From contig JANBVO010000005.1 in NCBI GenBank assembly GCA_030052745.1, positions 868,001-932,000 of the forward strand: a DNA stretch of 64,000 nucleotides. The letters run 5' to 3'. The notes below the pieces were generated by a model, which did not search any database, was not told the origin of the DNA, and saw only the letters and a program-made list of their open reading frames with translations. Position 1 is the stretch's first letter. Every line of letters begins with the position of its first letter. Shown here piece by piece: positions 33,954 to 46,200 of the stretch. Both the position numbers and the translations under genes were made by a program. The DNA is from Pleurostoma richardsiae (taxonomy: Eukaryota > Ascomycota > Sordariomycetes > Calosphaeriales > Pleurostomataceae).

Positions 33954-35148
33954 CCCACTGATGCCCTCGTTGATGACGAGGGACCCAGTACTCAAGTAAT
34001 CGCGTCCGAGCAGCAACTCGCCCCTGAGCGTCAAGCTCCGTCTACGAAGCGTGGTCCAGCCAAGTCCTCGCCCGCGCAACGGCGGCTGATGAAAGGCTTC
34101 CCCGCCCACCGAAGTCAAGATACGCATGCGGTGGCCCGCCCGAGTCCGCTTCGCTCTGTGATGACGACTTCTTGAGTCAGATATACCATGTTCTGAGGTG
34201 AGGAGGATATGCCATGCTCATCACTTCTCTCAAGCCGTGCACCTGCTAACGCAATGGGTAGATGATGCATGAGGTGTCCCTGTGGCAGCCAAGAGGTCGT
34301 AAAGCCCACTGAAGGTGCTTTCATTGCAGGGCAGACCGCTAGGTGATGGGATGGGAGATTGAATCGGTTTTAGGAGAGAGAGCAGCCGAGATTCGGGCTG
34401 CAGGCAGCATTCCCCTGGCGATGTTAGCAAGACCATGGTGGATGGACATGGTTCGCTGGCACTGCATCAATGACACTATCACCACTCGCTCTTGAAGCAA
34501 TTACCATTCTTTTACTGAGATGCTTGCCCGAGCTACCCTCGGACTTCGCTATTTCAGGCCTACAATGAATCACGCTCATTTTCTCCATGATATCTCCTGG
34601 TCGCTGTCTTCCATGATGAGAAAGAAGCTCTGTAGAGAGGCCTTCTAGGTGCCTCGAGATGCCTCGAGGTGCAAGTAGAACAAAGATATTAAGAGAGCCG
34701 TAGCACCGAGAAGATGGTAAGACCTGGTGCACGCTCCGCTGGACGTGATTGGTAAAATCCTCGCGACGATTCTTGAGTCCTGTGGAGCTGGCAGGATTGG
34801 GGAAGTTCTGGTGAGGCCGTCGACTGCGGACTAACACCGTTGACCCGAGGTCAGCGGGCCCCCGTCACAACGACTCGTCTGCTCTAAACGGACCACAAAA
34901 AGCCGTCAAGTGAAAATGCAGATCTGCCGACAGAGAGACGATGGCGGCCAACGAGTCTCTCCTCACTTGATCCCTACTTGCTGCATACGCCATAGACTCG
35001 CTTAATGTCGGAAATGATGATGTGAGGGAAGACAAGACACCATCCGTGCTCTTGATTTTTATTTTCTGCTCGGGTCCGGCGAATCTGCTGCCCTGGCGTC
35101 CATCACAATCGCCCAACGCGGACGTCAAAATCCAGCCGGCTTTTCATA
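33954..35148. other. 1.2 kb without a recognised gene
   Basis: It lies between eRF1 and prephenate dehydratase, both plus strand. The longest frame (minus, about 34424-34837, 137 codons) has no recognised content. A small CCTCGAG-containing repeat occurs near 34650-34675. Presumably it is the eRF1 3' region plus the prephenate dehydratase promoter. Confidence 0.5.
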
Positions 35149-36471
35149 ATGGTGCAGCAGCATCGCGGCTCTGATGAGCCGTCGAAGAAGCCATTGGTTG
35201 CTTTCCTCGGCCCAGTCTCGTCCTTCACTCACCAGGCAAGTCACGGCGTCAAACGCGCTCTCTGACCTCACCAGCCCGCTGACCTCACCGAACTGCAGGC
35301 CACCAAGTCGACCTTCCCGGGTTCGGAATGGGAGCTGGTGCCCGTGGTCACCATAAGAGGCATGTCTTTTTCACGTCCCTACTCTCGGCCGTCGCTATCT
35401 GGCGTTTACTACGAGGAGCTTCCTTGCTGACTCGCCACCACAGACGTCTTCGAGGTCGTCCAGGCCGGCGACGCCGACTACGGCGTCGTCCCCTTTGAGA
35501 ACTCCACCCACGGCGCCGTCACGTTCACCCTGGACAGCCTCGCCGACCGCGACGGCTCCTACGCCGACCTCTCCATCTGCGGCGAGGTCTACCTGGACGT
35601 GCACCACTTCCTGCTCGGCCATGCAGCACCCGCCGCGGCTCCCCCGACCGGCCTGCCACCCCTCGAGGACGACGCCGCCGGCGGCGTTGCCGGCGCTGCC
35701 GCCGCCGCCTCCTCCTCAGACGGCTCCGGCACCTGCACGCCGACGGCCTCGCAGCCGCACCCGCTGAGGCCGCGGGCGCGCCCGCTGGCGGCGCTGCGGC
35801 ACGTGCGGCGCGTGTACTCGCACCCGCAGGCGTTCGGGCAGACGGCGGCGTTCCTGGGCGCGTACCTGCGGGGCGTGGACACGGTGGACGTGACGTCGAC
35901 GAGCCGGGCGGCGCAGCTGGCCGCCGAGGACCCGACGGGCGGGAGCGCGGCCATCGCGGGGGAGATCGCGGCGGAGGTGCACGGGCTGGAGGTGCTGGCG
36001 CGGTGCATCGAGGACAGGGAGGACAACACGACGCGGTTCTTCGTCATACGGAGAGGGGCTGCGGGCGCGGGCGGCGAGGGGGTGCCGCCGGCGCCGGTGC
36101 GGCTGGCTGGGCTGGGGGGCGGTGAGGGCAGTGAGACGGGGCGGCCAACGGGGGAGGAGGGGGAGGGGGCTGAGGCTGGGAAGAAACAGGGGGGCGGAAA
36201 GACCAAGACGATGGTGTCGTTTACAGTGCCGCATCAAGCTCCTGGGGCGCTGGCAGACGTGCTGGATGTGTTCAGGAAGTACGGGCTGAATCTCACGAGC
36301 ATCAACAGCGTCCCCAGCCTGATCCGGCCGTTCCAGTACCTGTTCTTCGTCGAGTTCGAGGGCAGCAGGCACGACGACCCGGAGGGGAGGGTCGAGGCCG
36401 CGTTCGGGGAGGTGGACAAAGTCGCGCAGGGGTGGAGGTGGCTGGGAAGCTGGGAGAACCAGAGGCCGTGA
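35149..36471 (+). CDS. pha2: Prephenate dehydratase with C-terminal ACT domain
   Basis: Three exons (35149-35235, 35299-35359, 35444-36471) give 391 residues. The enzyme converts prephenate to phenylpyruvate in phenylalanine synthesis. Seen are VAFLGPVSSFTHQATK across the first junction, VTIRDVFEVVQAGDADYGVV across the second, FENSTHGAV, and the catalytic TTRFFVI. The ACT regulatory domain starts at VSFTVPHQAPGALADVLDVF. Both introns need GC donors (CAG|GCAAGT and GAG|GCATGT) to make the conserved joins. Where the family usually has an E/N-S-R-P Phe-binding motif, this protein reads INSVPS, with Val for Arg. Two Gly/Ala/Pro-rich insertions (about 97-135 and 255-300) are absent from shorter relatives. 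The gene is very G/C-rich. Confidence 0.93.
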
Positions 36472-37037
36472 GTGTCGGCCTCCGCGGTGTAGAGCTTTGT
36501 CAGGGCAGATCTGCTGGCGAAAGGACCATTTCATAGAGGCCCTGGAAGACCAAAGAATAACTGCGCTTCTGCTAGTAGATGAATGTCGCAGCCCGGATAG
36601 GGAGTCTGTACAAGCTGGATGTTAGAACAGGGGCGTCTGCATCAGACTGTCAATCCATCACAATCACATTCAACTTGACAGGCGACGGCTAGTCAGTATG
36701 TCCCATAGAGCTTTCAAAGCGACAACGAGACATCTTTTTGACATTTAAAATATGCGTTCTATGGAACTGTATATGTCTCCCTGTGTTTCTGAAAGCCAGT
36801 TGTAGATTGCTTCACTTACGAGGGGAGCGGCCGGGGTCCGGGGGTCCGGCCATTAATCGCCGATGTTTCCAGGTCGGGAGCCGCAAAAAGTCCCACCGGC
36901 AACACACCACCCTCCGCGCCGAGCTTTCGGACACCTCGCGCCGTTACCGTCTAGACTCCGGATCCGGGATCCGGCATATCACAACTCGAGATCAACTCAG
37001 ATGGTCCCTCGTCATTCAACACACGAGTCCCACGAGA
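36472..37037. other. Spacer between prephenate dehydratase and the HTD2-like gene
   Basis: 566 bases between two plus-strand genes; expected to hold a 3' region and a promoter. No recognised element. Confidence 0.6.
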
Positions 37038-38342
37038 ATGGAAGCGTCTCGCCCTCTCATCGCCTCGCTGAGGCCGCTCCTCACTTCCCACCACCATCCT
37101 CATCGCCACTACACCATTGCGTCGTCGTCATCATCATCCTCCTCCTCTTCCTCATCTAATGCGCCAGACGCCCCCTTTTCCACTCTCCCGGCCAGCATGC
37201 GCGCCCGCCCAACAAAGGCCATCTACGACGTCCTCTCGCCCACCCCCTCCCACCTGCTCAACATCTCCCTCTCCGACCACCTGCCCCCGGAGTGCTACCC
37301 CCCGCCCTTCACCCGCGCCTCCCTGACCCTGCCCCCCTCCTCTCCCTCCTCCGCCGCGAGCCCCATGCCCCTGGCTCACCACCTGGTCTACTTCCCCCCG
37401 CAGATCGCCCCCTCCCTCCTCCTCCCCGACGGCACCGACCCGGACCACTCGCCCGGCCCGCCCTTCGCCCGCCGCATGTGGGCCGGCGGCGCCGTGAGCT
37501 TCGCCCCGGGGTGGCGGGACTCCCTGCGCCTGGACGGGCGCCGCGCCGTGTGCGTCGAGAGCGTCGGCGACGTCGTCGTGCGCGGCGCCCCCGGCGACGA
37601 GAGCGTCTTCGTGGACGTGTGGCGGCGGTACGGCCCCGTGCGGGGGGAGGACGACGCGGCGGCCGCGGAGGAGGAGGTGAGCCGCGCGCCGGCCGTCGAG
37701 GAGAGGCGCACGCTGGTGTTCATGCGGGACAAGACGCCCGCGCGGGCGGCGGAGGACGCCGGGAGGGAAAGCAAGGTCCTGAAGGGTGAGTGAGCATCGG
37801 TCTGTCTCGGGAATCACGACCGACAACAACTCCCTTCCCCTCCCACCCCCTCTTTATCTTTTGCTATATATTGGACTGACGATGAGCGACAAGCACCCTT
37901 CGCGCCTGACTACTCCTTCACCCTTACCCCCACCGCGGCGCTGCTCTTCCACTTCAGCGCCCTGACCTTCAACGCCCACGCCATCCACCTCGACCCGCTG
38001 TACGCCCGCGCCGTCGAGGGCCACCGCGCGCCGCTCGTGCACGGCCCGCTGTCGCTGGCGCTCATGCTCGCGGCGCTGCGGGGCCGGCTGGCCCGGGGGG
38101 AGGAGACCACCGGCGGCAGCGGCCCTGCCGAGGACGTCGTCTCGCGCATCGAGTATCGCAACCTGGCGCCGCTGTACGCCGGGGAGGAGATGAGGGTGTG
38201 TGTGAGGAGGAAGGAGGGCGGCCGGGCTGCCCAGGGGGGCAGCGCCTCTCCGGGGACGACGGGGAGGTGGGACGTCTGGATCGAGTGTCCCAGGGGCGGG
38301 ATGGCGGTCAGGGGCTTGGCGGTCACAGGGGGGTCGGCGTGA
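37038..38342 (+). CDS. htd2: Mitochondrial hot-dog dehydratase, HTD2-like
   Basis: Two exons (37038-37785, 37894-38342; intron GTGAGT...CAAG, phase 1) give 398 residues. The N-terminus (MEASRPLIASLRPLLTSHHH, then a Ser run) is Arg/Ser-rich without acids, like a mitochondrial presequence. Marks of the family are HHLVYFPPQI and RRMWAGGAVSF in the first hot-dog half, and the second-half sequence LFHFSALTFNAHAIHLDPLY followed by VHGPLSLALML. HTD2 is the 3-hydroxyacyl-thioester dehydratase of mitochondrial type II fatty acid synthesis, which feeds lipoate formation. The catalytic His of hot-dog dehydratases would be in the FNAHAIH segment. Poly-Ser and acidic insertions make it longer than yeast Htd2. 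The family is likely; exact substrate is inferred. Codon use is extremely G/C-ending, like the gene before it. Confidence 0.8.
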
Positions 38343-38895
38343 ACTTTGACGTAACGGTGGCGGAAAGATCATTGAGGGGGGCTTATACCCAGTCGAGTTC
38401 ATGGTATCAACACGAGCGTCCTTGTAACTTTACAGGTCACTTGGTAGGATACTATGGTCTGTTGAGAAGCTCATTCTTATAGGGGAGATTCTCCCGCATC
38501 ACGTATATCATGCTACCGCAAGCAAGCCACGATGTCCAAATACGAGCTTTAGAAAGACACCACAGAACCCCAAAGAGGTGGCAATCGGGCCCCTACGTGT
38601 CTACTAGACACTAAGGATGCACAGTCCTGAATGATATGTTTGACACTCCAGACGCATTAGAAGCGTGGTATATTGAGCCACGTAAACACCGAACGTTGTG
38701 ATACCCCATCCCGTGACCATCCATGACCGTCTATGGGTATCTCTTTGAGCAATACTTTCGAACACGGACGCACCGATCATTCAAGAACAGATAAGACAGA
38801 CCGGCAGACGCCAATCCAAACCGAAAATCCCCCCACCCCCAGATCCTATCCACTGCGCCTTGCCTATCCGCACACCGACACTGGGCCTGCTCGGC
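38343..38895. other. Convergent 3' spacer
   Basis: 553 bases between the stops of the HTD2-like gene (plus) and the PH/LRR gene (minus). More A/T-rich than its flanks; no gene or repeat seen. Confidence 0.6.
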
Positions 38896-41800
38896 TCACT
38901 CCTCCTCGTGGGTATCCAGGCCACCCAACGAAAACCGAGTAAACACCTTCTGCCAGTCCTCACCCATGTCCAATGTTTTCCCGACCCTCAGCTCGGGAGG
39001 CGTGCCGGGCATCCGCAGCTCCGGAGTCACCGGCGTCTCGGACATGGGACTGTTGCCCTCCGTTGGACTCTCCAGCGCCGTTTCGCCCTGGTGGACATGA
39101 TACGGCGCGATAACGGAGGTGTCCAAGCCAAGAGATGACGACTTGACCGTGGGGCGATGGGTGGCATAAACCTGGGAGGGAGACACAAGAGGAGACATGA
39201 CACCCCCCGCACCCTTAAGCTCCAGGCTGGGCCAGCCTGGCTCGCCACCCGTCTCGGTCGAGTCGTCGAAATCTATTGCGCGACCCGTCGCCGCCTCTAA
39301 TTGAGCAATGTTCCTCTGCAGGAACTCTCGGAGCTCGTCGGCGCTCTTCTCCAAGGTGGTCTTGAGAATCTGTTCCTGGGCCTTCTGAGAGGCCTTGTTC
39401 TGGGGGAGACTCGGGCGACGCATATCATTCAAGATTCTTCTCCAAATCCGCCCATGCTCCTCTGAGGTGAACGGGAAGTCGACAATAGTCTGGTTTGCCT
39501 GGAGGGACTTAACCAGATACTGGAGGCTCGTCAGGTTCCAGCAGTTGTCTTGGCAGTCGACCATGAGCAGACTCGAATTCTCGCGGACCACAGATCCTAA
39601 TGTGCCAACATCGTCATGCAAGTTCTGGTTCCGGATACGCAAGTGGGTAATGGTCGTATTGGAGGCCAGACCCCGCAGAGACCGCCCAAAGCCCTTGCCA
39701 AGCTGGCCCTCGTCAAGCCGCCCTGAATAGCCGGATAGGTCTAAAAAGCGCACTGACTTATTCGTGGCAAAGAACTGCTCCAGAGCCTCACAAGTCTCTA
39801 AGCTGCACGGCTGATTTGGGGATGGCGTGGGCGCTGTGCCCACAAGGCTCAGATATGAGATCCCCTTGTTCATGGTCAGGGCTTTGATAAGTCTGACATA
39901 GTCGTTATCCTCGTCGAGTTCTATCATGTCAAGGTGAAGACCCGCGGGTCCCTTGGTTAGAGCAATAGCCTGGATTAGCTCGTCTATTCCAGTGGCGAGA
40001 GGGTTGCCGTTGAGATAGACGTGCACGTTGTCGTGCTCTGCCGTCGCTCGGACTAATCCCGCGGCTTGTCTTCCTGTGATGCCGCAGTTATTCAAAACAA
40101 GACGTCGGTGTCGCGGTCCGGGCGCTTGGGCCCCTGAAGGCAATGGTTTCTTGGAGAAATATTCTACCAGTGCCGCGATAGTTTCGTCGTTAACCTGTTC
40201 GAACGTGTTAAAAAGTGTCCTGGTGGTCGGGAATTGGAAGGGAAACGGACCTTGAACTGGGAGAGGTCTAGTTCCTCGAGATGCTCCCATCGGTCGAGTA
40301 CATCTGGCGGTAGCAGAGGGCCCTCGATGGCTCCCATGAGTATACCAGACACATTTAATCTCTTCAGATTCACAACTGCGTGTGATAGATCTCGAACAAT
40401 GTTCGCATGAATGCGACCGAGGTTGCCCGAGACATCGATCCACTGGAGGGAGCGGCCCTGCTGGAAGAGAGCCCAGAAGACGTCTCGAAGATCACTATCA
40501 ATCAGGCGGCATCGGGAGATATCGAGCGCCTGGATGTCCACGCTGTCCGCACACAGAGTCTCAACTGCGTCACTTGTCAGCGAGCGAAGGAGGACTGAGC
40601 TGACAGACCCTCACTTACGTAAATCTTTCAGGTCTGCGGTGCCGAGGGGGTTTCCCCCCAAGAGAAGACGATTGCACTTCGTGAGTTTAATCTGCAGGAG
40701 ATTGAGGATGGGGCTAAGAAGCTGAGATTCAACGCTTGCCTGGCCGACAGCTCTCGTATGACCCGGGATTTCCGAAAGGCAGTTTGTGAAGTCAAGTTGC
40801 CTTATGTTCTCAGAGCAGAAGGCAAGGGCGTGAATCTCTTGCTGCAGGATCGTTCCGTATCGGATAGCGTCACTAAGCGTATCATCGAGGGCGACACCTG
40901 GCATCTCTAATCAGATTTCAGGGAGCATTAAGACGGTAGCGCATATGACTTACAGCTCCGGTTCAGGTAAGGGACGTTCACCCGACCTGCCACATCAACT
41001 TTGTCTCGGAGTCCAGTCAGGTTGATATCGCGAAGGGATATAGAGTTGAAATAATCGTTGTAGCGCAGGGCCCGGAATACGGCCAGCAGCTGGAGATTGG
41101 AATAGGAACCAGTGTTGGGCGGTAGGAGGCGGAACTCGGGCGCACAGAGGGTCTTCCAGTTGATCTCCCAATCCACCGAAGGCACGCGATAGGCGGCGAG
41201 GTATGCGTCCAAAGTGCGTTTCAAACCTCCGAAGTCCTCCCTAGGGACAATGAACTGCTGCTCCGGAAGCCCCTGGATGTCAAATACCTCCAATGACTGC
41301 CACAGATGAGGCCAGCAGGGTTTTAGGGTCTTGTCCGCCCTCATGAACGTCATAGCAATCTGTCGGTAGAATCTGCTCGCTAAGTCGAGGGATACGGCTG
41401 GCATAAACGGAACCCTAATGGACGTCAGCAGTCTGTTCAAGGTGACAACGTCTGAGACAGCCTGTACACACCGAAAGTAGAGGACAAATCGCTCCTCGTG
41501 AGTGGCCCAGTTGGCCCGGAAGTAATCCAGGGACACCAGGCCGAAGATTTGGTGCTTCATATCGACTGCGCCCTGTAGCTCGGAGCCTTTGCCGACCTCC
41601 ACAAAGAGGCAGAGATTCCCACATACAGCAAGATACCATGAGAAGCCGTCCTGGGCCTTCTTGATCTTTTCCGCTGATTTCGAGACGCCATCATCCCTCG
41701 GTGTCCGAAGGACTACGGGAAAGATCTCAGGTTTGCTGCCTTGGTAACTTGGGTCCTCCTTCTCGAAGACCATCTTGATCCGTGTCTCAACCTCGAGTGG

Positions 41801-42586
41801 GATATAAGATACATTGCGATACTCGTTGCACCTCGCCTTCGCCTGGATTAGGATACACTTCATGTGGTCTTCCCTCTCCTGGGGAAGGGCAAAGAAGAAC
41901 TGTGTACTGCAGAATGATACACTCGGGAAAGGAGCCTTCCACCAAACTTCTAGGCCAAACGCAGGCCGGGAGCTCTCTGCATGGAAGACGGCTACCACCA
42001 TGTGCAGGGGTATGATCAATACAGGGTCTGGGGGAGGACCAATGCTGTCTCTGGCTGGTCGAGGACCAAGTTGGGGAAATGCTGTTACGGCATCCTGCTT
42101 GCACTTGAACTTGATGACAAAGTCTTGCGTGATGACCACGAAGGCTGGCTTGCTACGCAGGTGCTGCGGATCCGCTTCCAAGCCTCCTGCCCGCTCGACA
42201 TGTTGCGCCCTCCAGTCAATGCTACTTGACGAGCTGAGACTGAGCGAGGTGGAAGCTCTCGATATGAGCCCATATTCTTCCGATGTGGCGGAGCCTCGGC
42301 GGTGCACTGATTCATACGAAGCTACACGCGTATGCGACTTGAGGAGCTTTCTTGGTGTACCCGACGTGGGTGCCCCTTTCAAGCTTGGGCTATGGGAGGC
42401 CGATCCGCGGCTGATGCTCCTTATCGCTTTGGGTACGATCGTATTGAAGAAGTCGCCTTTCAGGTCATGGCTCGAACTGTTGGGAGAGCTGGCTCCGGTG
42501 CTGGAGTCGGTGGGAGTATCGACGACCGTCACACTTTCAGAAGACAAAGCCGATGAGCTATGCCTCTTCTTCCGAAGTAGATCCAT
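38896..42586 (-). CDS. Large leucine-rich-repeat protein with PH-like N-terminal region
   Basis: Four exons (42586-40954, 40897-40619, 40564-40251, 40194-38896) give 1174 residues. Residues 1-150 are Ser-rich and disordered. About 160-420 forms a PH-like region (PAFVVITQDFVIKFKCKQDA, FSWYLAVCGNLCLFVEVG). From about 530 to 960 come ribonuclease-inhibitor-type LRR units, with repeats such as IQALDISRCRLIDSDLRDVF, SLQWIDVSGNLGRI, RLVLNNCGITGRQAAGLV and SVRFLDLSGYSGRL. A coiled-coil (about 1000-1040) and a disordered tail follow. The PH-plus-LRR layout recalls CARMIL-like membrane/actin regulators, but the fungal family is uncharacterised and this is analogy only. The ATG at 42586 is the first on this strand for 690 bases. 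The third intron has an unusual GTCCGT donor. At the first intron an earlier AG, nine bases upstream, would create a stop. Confidence 0.85.
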
Positions 42587-43276
42587 ACTGCCTTTCGGCC
42601 CGGCGAGGACGTCCCTTTCCCCCTTGTTCCAATTCTTGCAATCAGACACCGCAATGGGAGCTCTGCGTTGAAATGATCGGACAACGGAGGATTCAACTAC
42701 CACAAGCAATTGCCCTCCTGTTACACTTGCAGGCTATTCAGGTTCGTGATGTTTCCTGCCACCGTCAATGCTCTTTCGTAGATAGGGGTGTTGCCGTCGG
42801 AGGGTTTCGCAGTGGTGCCGTCGTGTGAGTCGGACGTCTTGTGTGCAAAGTATCCCGAGAGAGGAAGGTCAAGAGATATCGAATGTATCGGAGAGCTTTC
42901 CGGTGCGCAAGTGAAATGTATGGTAGGCCGGTAAGTGAATGAATATCTTGACGGACAGGACACGAGTTTATCCAGTGATTCACCGGGAGCCCGGAGAGAA
43001 TGTTGTGGAGGTATGTCGTGCCTTGGAGCAGTGCTGCGTCAAAAGAGCGTGTTTGTCAGGTTACCAACCCGGCACTCGAGCTCGGATCCGGGATGTTGGA
43101 TATTGGACGACGGATCGCGGGAAGGCGAGTTTGGCCAGAGGAAGAGGATGAACAGGTAAACGTCGCCCTGTATTCTCGCCCGCTGTCCAGCCGATGACCG
43201 GTTGCAGAGCCGCAGAGAAGTCGCGGCCTTGAAGAGGCCGTTGAGGCCGTGGGGATCACACAAGCTGCAACCGGTC
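42587..43276 (-). promoter_or_regulatory. Probable 690-base ATG-free leader of the PH/LRR gene
   Basis: On the minus strand there is no ATG between 43276 and the start at 42586, whereas the plus strand has about thirteen. The next minus-strand ATG is at 43279-43277. I infer a long 5' leader. An open frame continues upstream of the ATG for 41 codons without an ATG, so the start choice is well supported unless a leader intron hides an earlier exon. Confidence 0.5.
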
Positions 43277-46200
43277 CATGCGGCACCTGTCAATGGTGGG
43301 GGGTTCGAGCTCTGCCGTACAACCACCACACCGGCAGCTGGCGACAGCGAGGCTGCGTGGAAGGAGGGACGCACGACTGCTGTCTGTGACTTCCCAGCGA
43401 ATGCAGGTCGCACGGAAGAAGTTTATGGAGATTGAGGTTGGGGCGGGGAGCTGCCTGCAATGGACGAGGGAGGAGACCTGAGATACGGGCGGGAGCCGTA
43501 GCAACAACGCCAGCTGCCCGCGAGCCCTGATTTCGAGCGGCAGCTACCCAAACGGGATTCGACGGGGCTTCTACCAGGGCAAATCAGGTGCAGCGAGCCT
43601 GACCTGCCTGCAGAACAAATGATGCACAGGCACGGTTGGGACAGCGAATGGATGGGCGAAGGAGATGCCGGGGCCTTTTCCCATGTGCCTCTCCGCGTCT
43701 CTGGCCTCTCCAGTGGAACAGAAGGCGACGGCGACAGCGACAGCGAAGGCGAAGGCGAAGAAGGCGAGGGCGGGGCGAGTGGGTTTGGATCAGTGATCGA
43801 TGGCCGCGCGATGTTATCATAGCCTGAGCATTGGCCAATGAAGTCATGCGGAGGGGCATCCTCGACAACGAACTTGGCAGAGCGACGCACAGTCGAGTCG
43901 AAGCGGGCCGCCGCTGGCTGGTAATTGTACCAATGGGAGGTTTTACACCACCCCAGCTACGTTGGTATGGAGGGTCCAGGTCGAGGCCGGACTCTGCACC
44001 CACCAGCCAGAAAGAGGCCGAGCCACGGGCTGGCAAGCTGGCAAGGTACGGGGGATACACACACAGTACGTGTGTTGTCTCTTCATGATGGTGATCGATC
44101 GCCCTAAACGGCGTGCTCCCTGCAGATGCTTTCTTTGTGCGGCAGACGATCCTGGGGAATACCGAGACAGCACGACAGCTGTGCGGGGATTTGCACATCT
44201 GGTCTCACATGCAAGCGGCCTTGCGGCAGCTTCGGCGACCAGGGCAGCCGAATTTGAGTTTGTTGCGCAAGCAACGTTGTGCCTCCTCATGCCATTCTCG
44301 CGGGCTTATTATGGGTCCGGTCCTTTGACATGGGATCGTGTGCCCTGCCGACACGACAGACAGATAAATACGCCGGGGTCATCGGACACCGGACATCGTT
44401 CCTGTCGGTGTCGCTGAGAAGATCCCCTTGGACGGACTCGGGCAGCTCGCCGGATACGAGCTGTCTCGGGTAAGCATCTTGCAGTCGAGGCAACCTCACC
44501 TCGTGTGACAGGAGCAGACAAGAAGGGCTATGGCCGTTTTCGTCCGCTGGTGGGTGGGTTGGGCGTGGGAAAGTTGGCAAAGCTGGAATGTGGCTTGAGA
44601 AGCTGTGCAAGCTGTGGCGGCTCAGGCTCGAGGTGCGGCGCTGCGGCTGTGCAGGACGAACCACATTGCTGACAAAGGCAGCACCCCATTATAATTATGA
44701 TTCCGGACTTTGTAGCAAGCCCGACAAGCTCCTCCGCCAAGGGCAGATTAATATCATGCCGTCTCCTCTAAAATGCGGACCAGATGTCTATGAATAGAAT
44801 CATCGCCAGCGGGCTCCAGCGAAGAGCCCCTGATGACAGCAGCGGCTTGAGAGACCACGCAAGTCATGACGTTCATGCGATGCGATTCTGGCCCTCTTGG
44901 ATCCTCCCGTCGAGGCGCAAGACATGAGTAAGGAGTCTTGGGATTAGGGAGTGTACAGTATGGAGATCTTCTAGCAGGTGCTGAAGAAGTTGTGGGCTTA
45001 GTGCGGATACCCGCGTGTCTGTCTACCGCTCTGATTGCGATAGTCGCTCCTTGACATCATCCAGCAGTGTTGGGTCGGAGAGCTGGCGAGGATGGTGGTG
45101 CGGCCCTCTGACTCCTTTCAGAGGCGGTCACAGCTCGTCACAGGCTTGTTGGTGCTAAGAAAGGGGCTTCCACGTGTTTAACATGGTATTATCACGACGG
45201 CTCGATTTAGCAGACGAAGATCATCACGTAGCCAGGAACCGGCGCCAGGATGCCATTCGGGGTGCATACAGCAGGTCACGCCCCCCTTGAACAGGCCCAC
45301 GCCCAGCTTGTTTCATGTTTACCCGCCGTCTCCTTAGCGCCAGAGCCTGTGAAACAGTCCAGCGAACTCAAAGAAAAAAAAGTTGCGAGAAAACCATTGA
45401 TGGCCCGACTGGGAGTCTGGTCAAAAAGGACCGCCATCACCTGTCGGCCGCGAGATTCCTCCGACGTTGATGATATCTAGTCGATCCCAACTGGATTCAT
45501 CAAGTATTGGGGATATTGCTTGGAGCCGGAGGATTAGATAGATCAAACTCCTCCTTGTTGCTGAACCGGCAGAATTCTCTGTATTGAGGTCCTGACCGGG
45601 ACCCGACTGGTGATGACAGCAGAGCCGTTGGCCAGTCGTCAATTTATCGTGACTTTTACCGTGTCTTGTTCTGACTCTCTGCTGACCGCTGCTGCCTCCA
45701 CGACCGGAGCGAATGCGATGTATCTGTTGTTACCGACGCCTCTTGCCGCCGTTACCAGAGGTGCCAAGTAGCACTATTGGAGGGTACCGGTCGTGGGCCC
45801 AACGATGTCGGGATGGGGCGGTTTCCCTCGAAACGCGACGGGTTTCAGGTTCTGCGCAGCAGGCCATTTCGCAGCTGGTCTTCGTGGTGTTGTCCAACCT
45901 GTGCCACCCCTTGACCCCTCCATCCTGCAGCGGTTCTATTCCTCGGCAGTCCAATCAACAACATGCGGCACGCCGTCTCGCGCCACATCTCGTTGGATCG
46001 CCGCTTTCCCCCTTTCTCTCTTGTGAGCCCTAAATCCTCTGGGATATCCAGGATGAGTCGAGTCTATTATGGGCGTCTTGTCGCTCAGCTTTGCAGGTCT
46101 CTCAGCTGGGAAGACTTGCCCGAGGGCAATGAGACAACTGCTTGCACCTAGACATTTGCGGCCATCTTCGCCGCTGGGGGTTGTTGTACAGAAAAACAGC

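Noticed and set aside
34424-34837. 137-codon minus-strand frame
   Set aside because: No recognised domain, no codon bias like its neighbours, and it lies in an ordinary 3'-to-promoter spacer.
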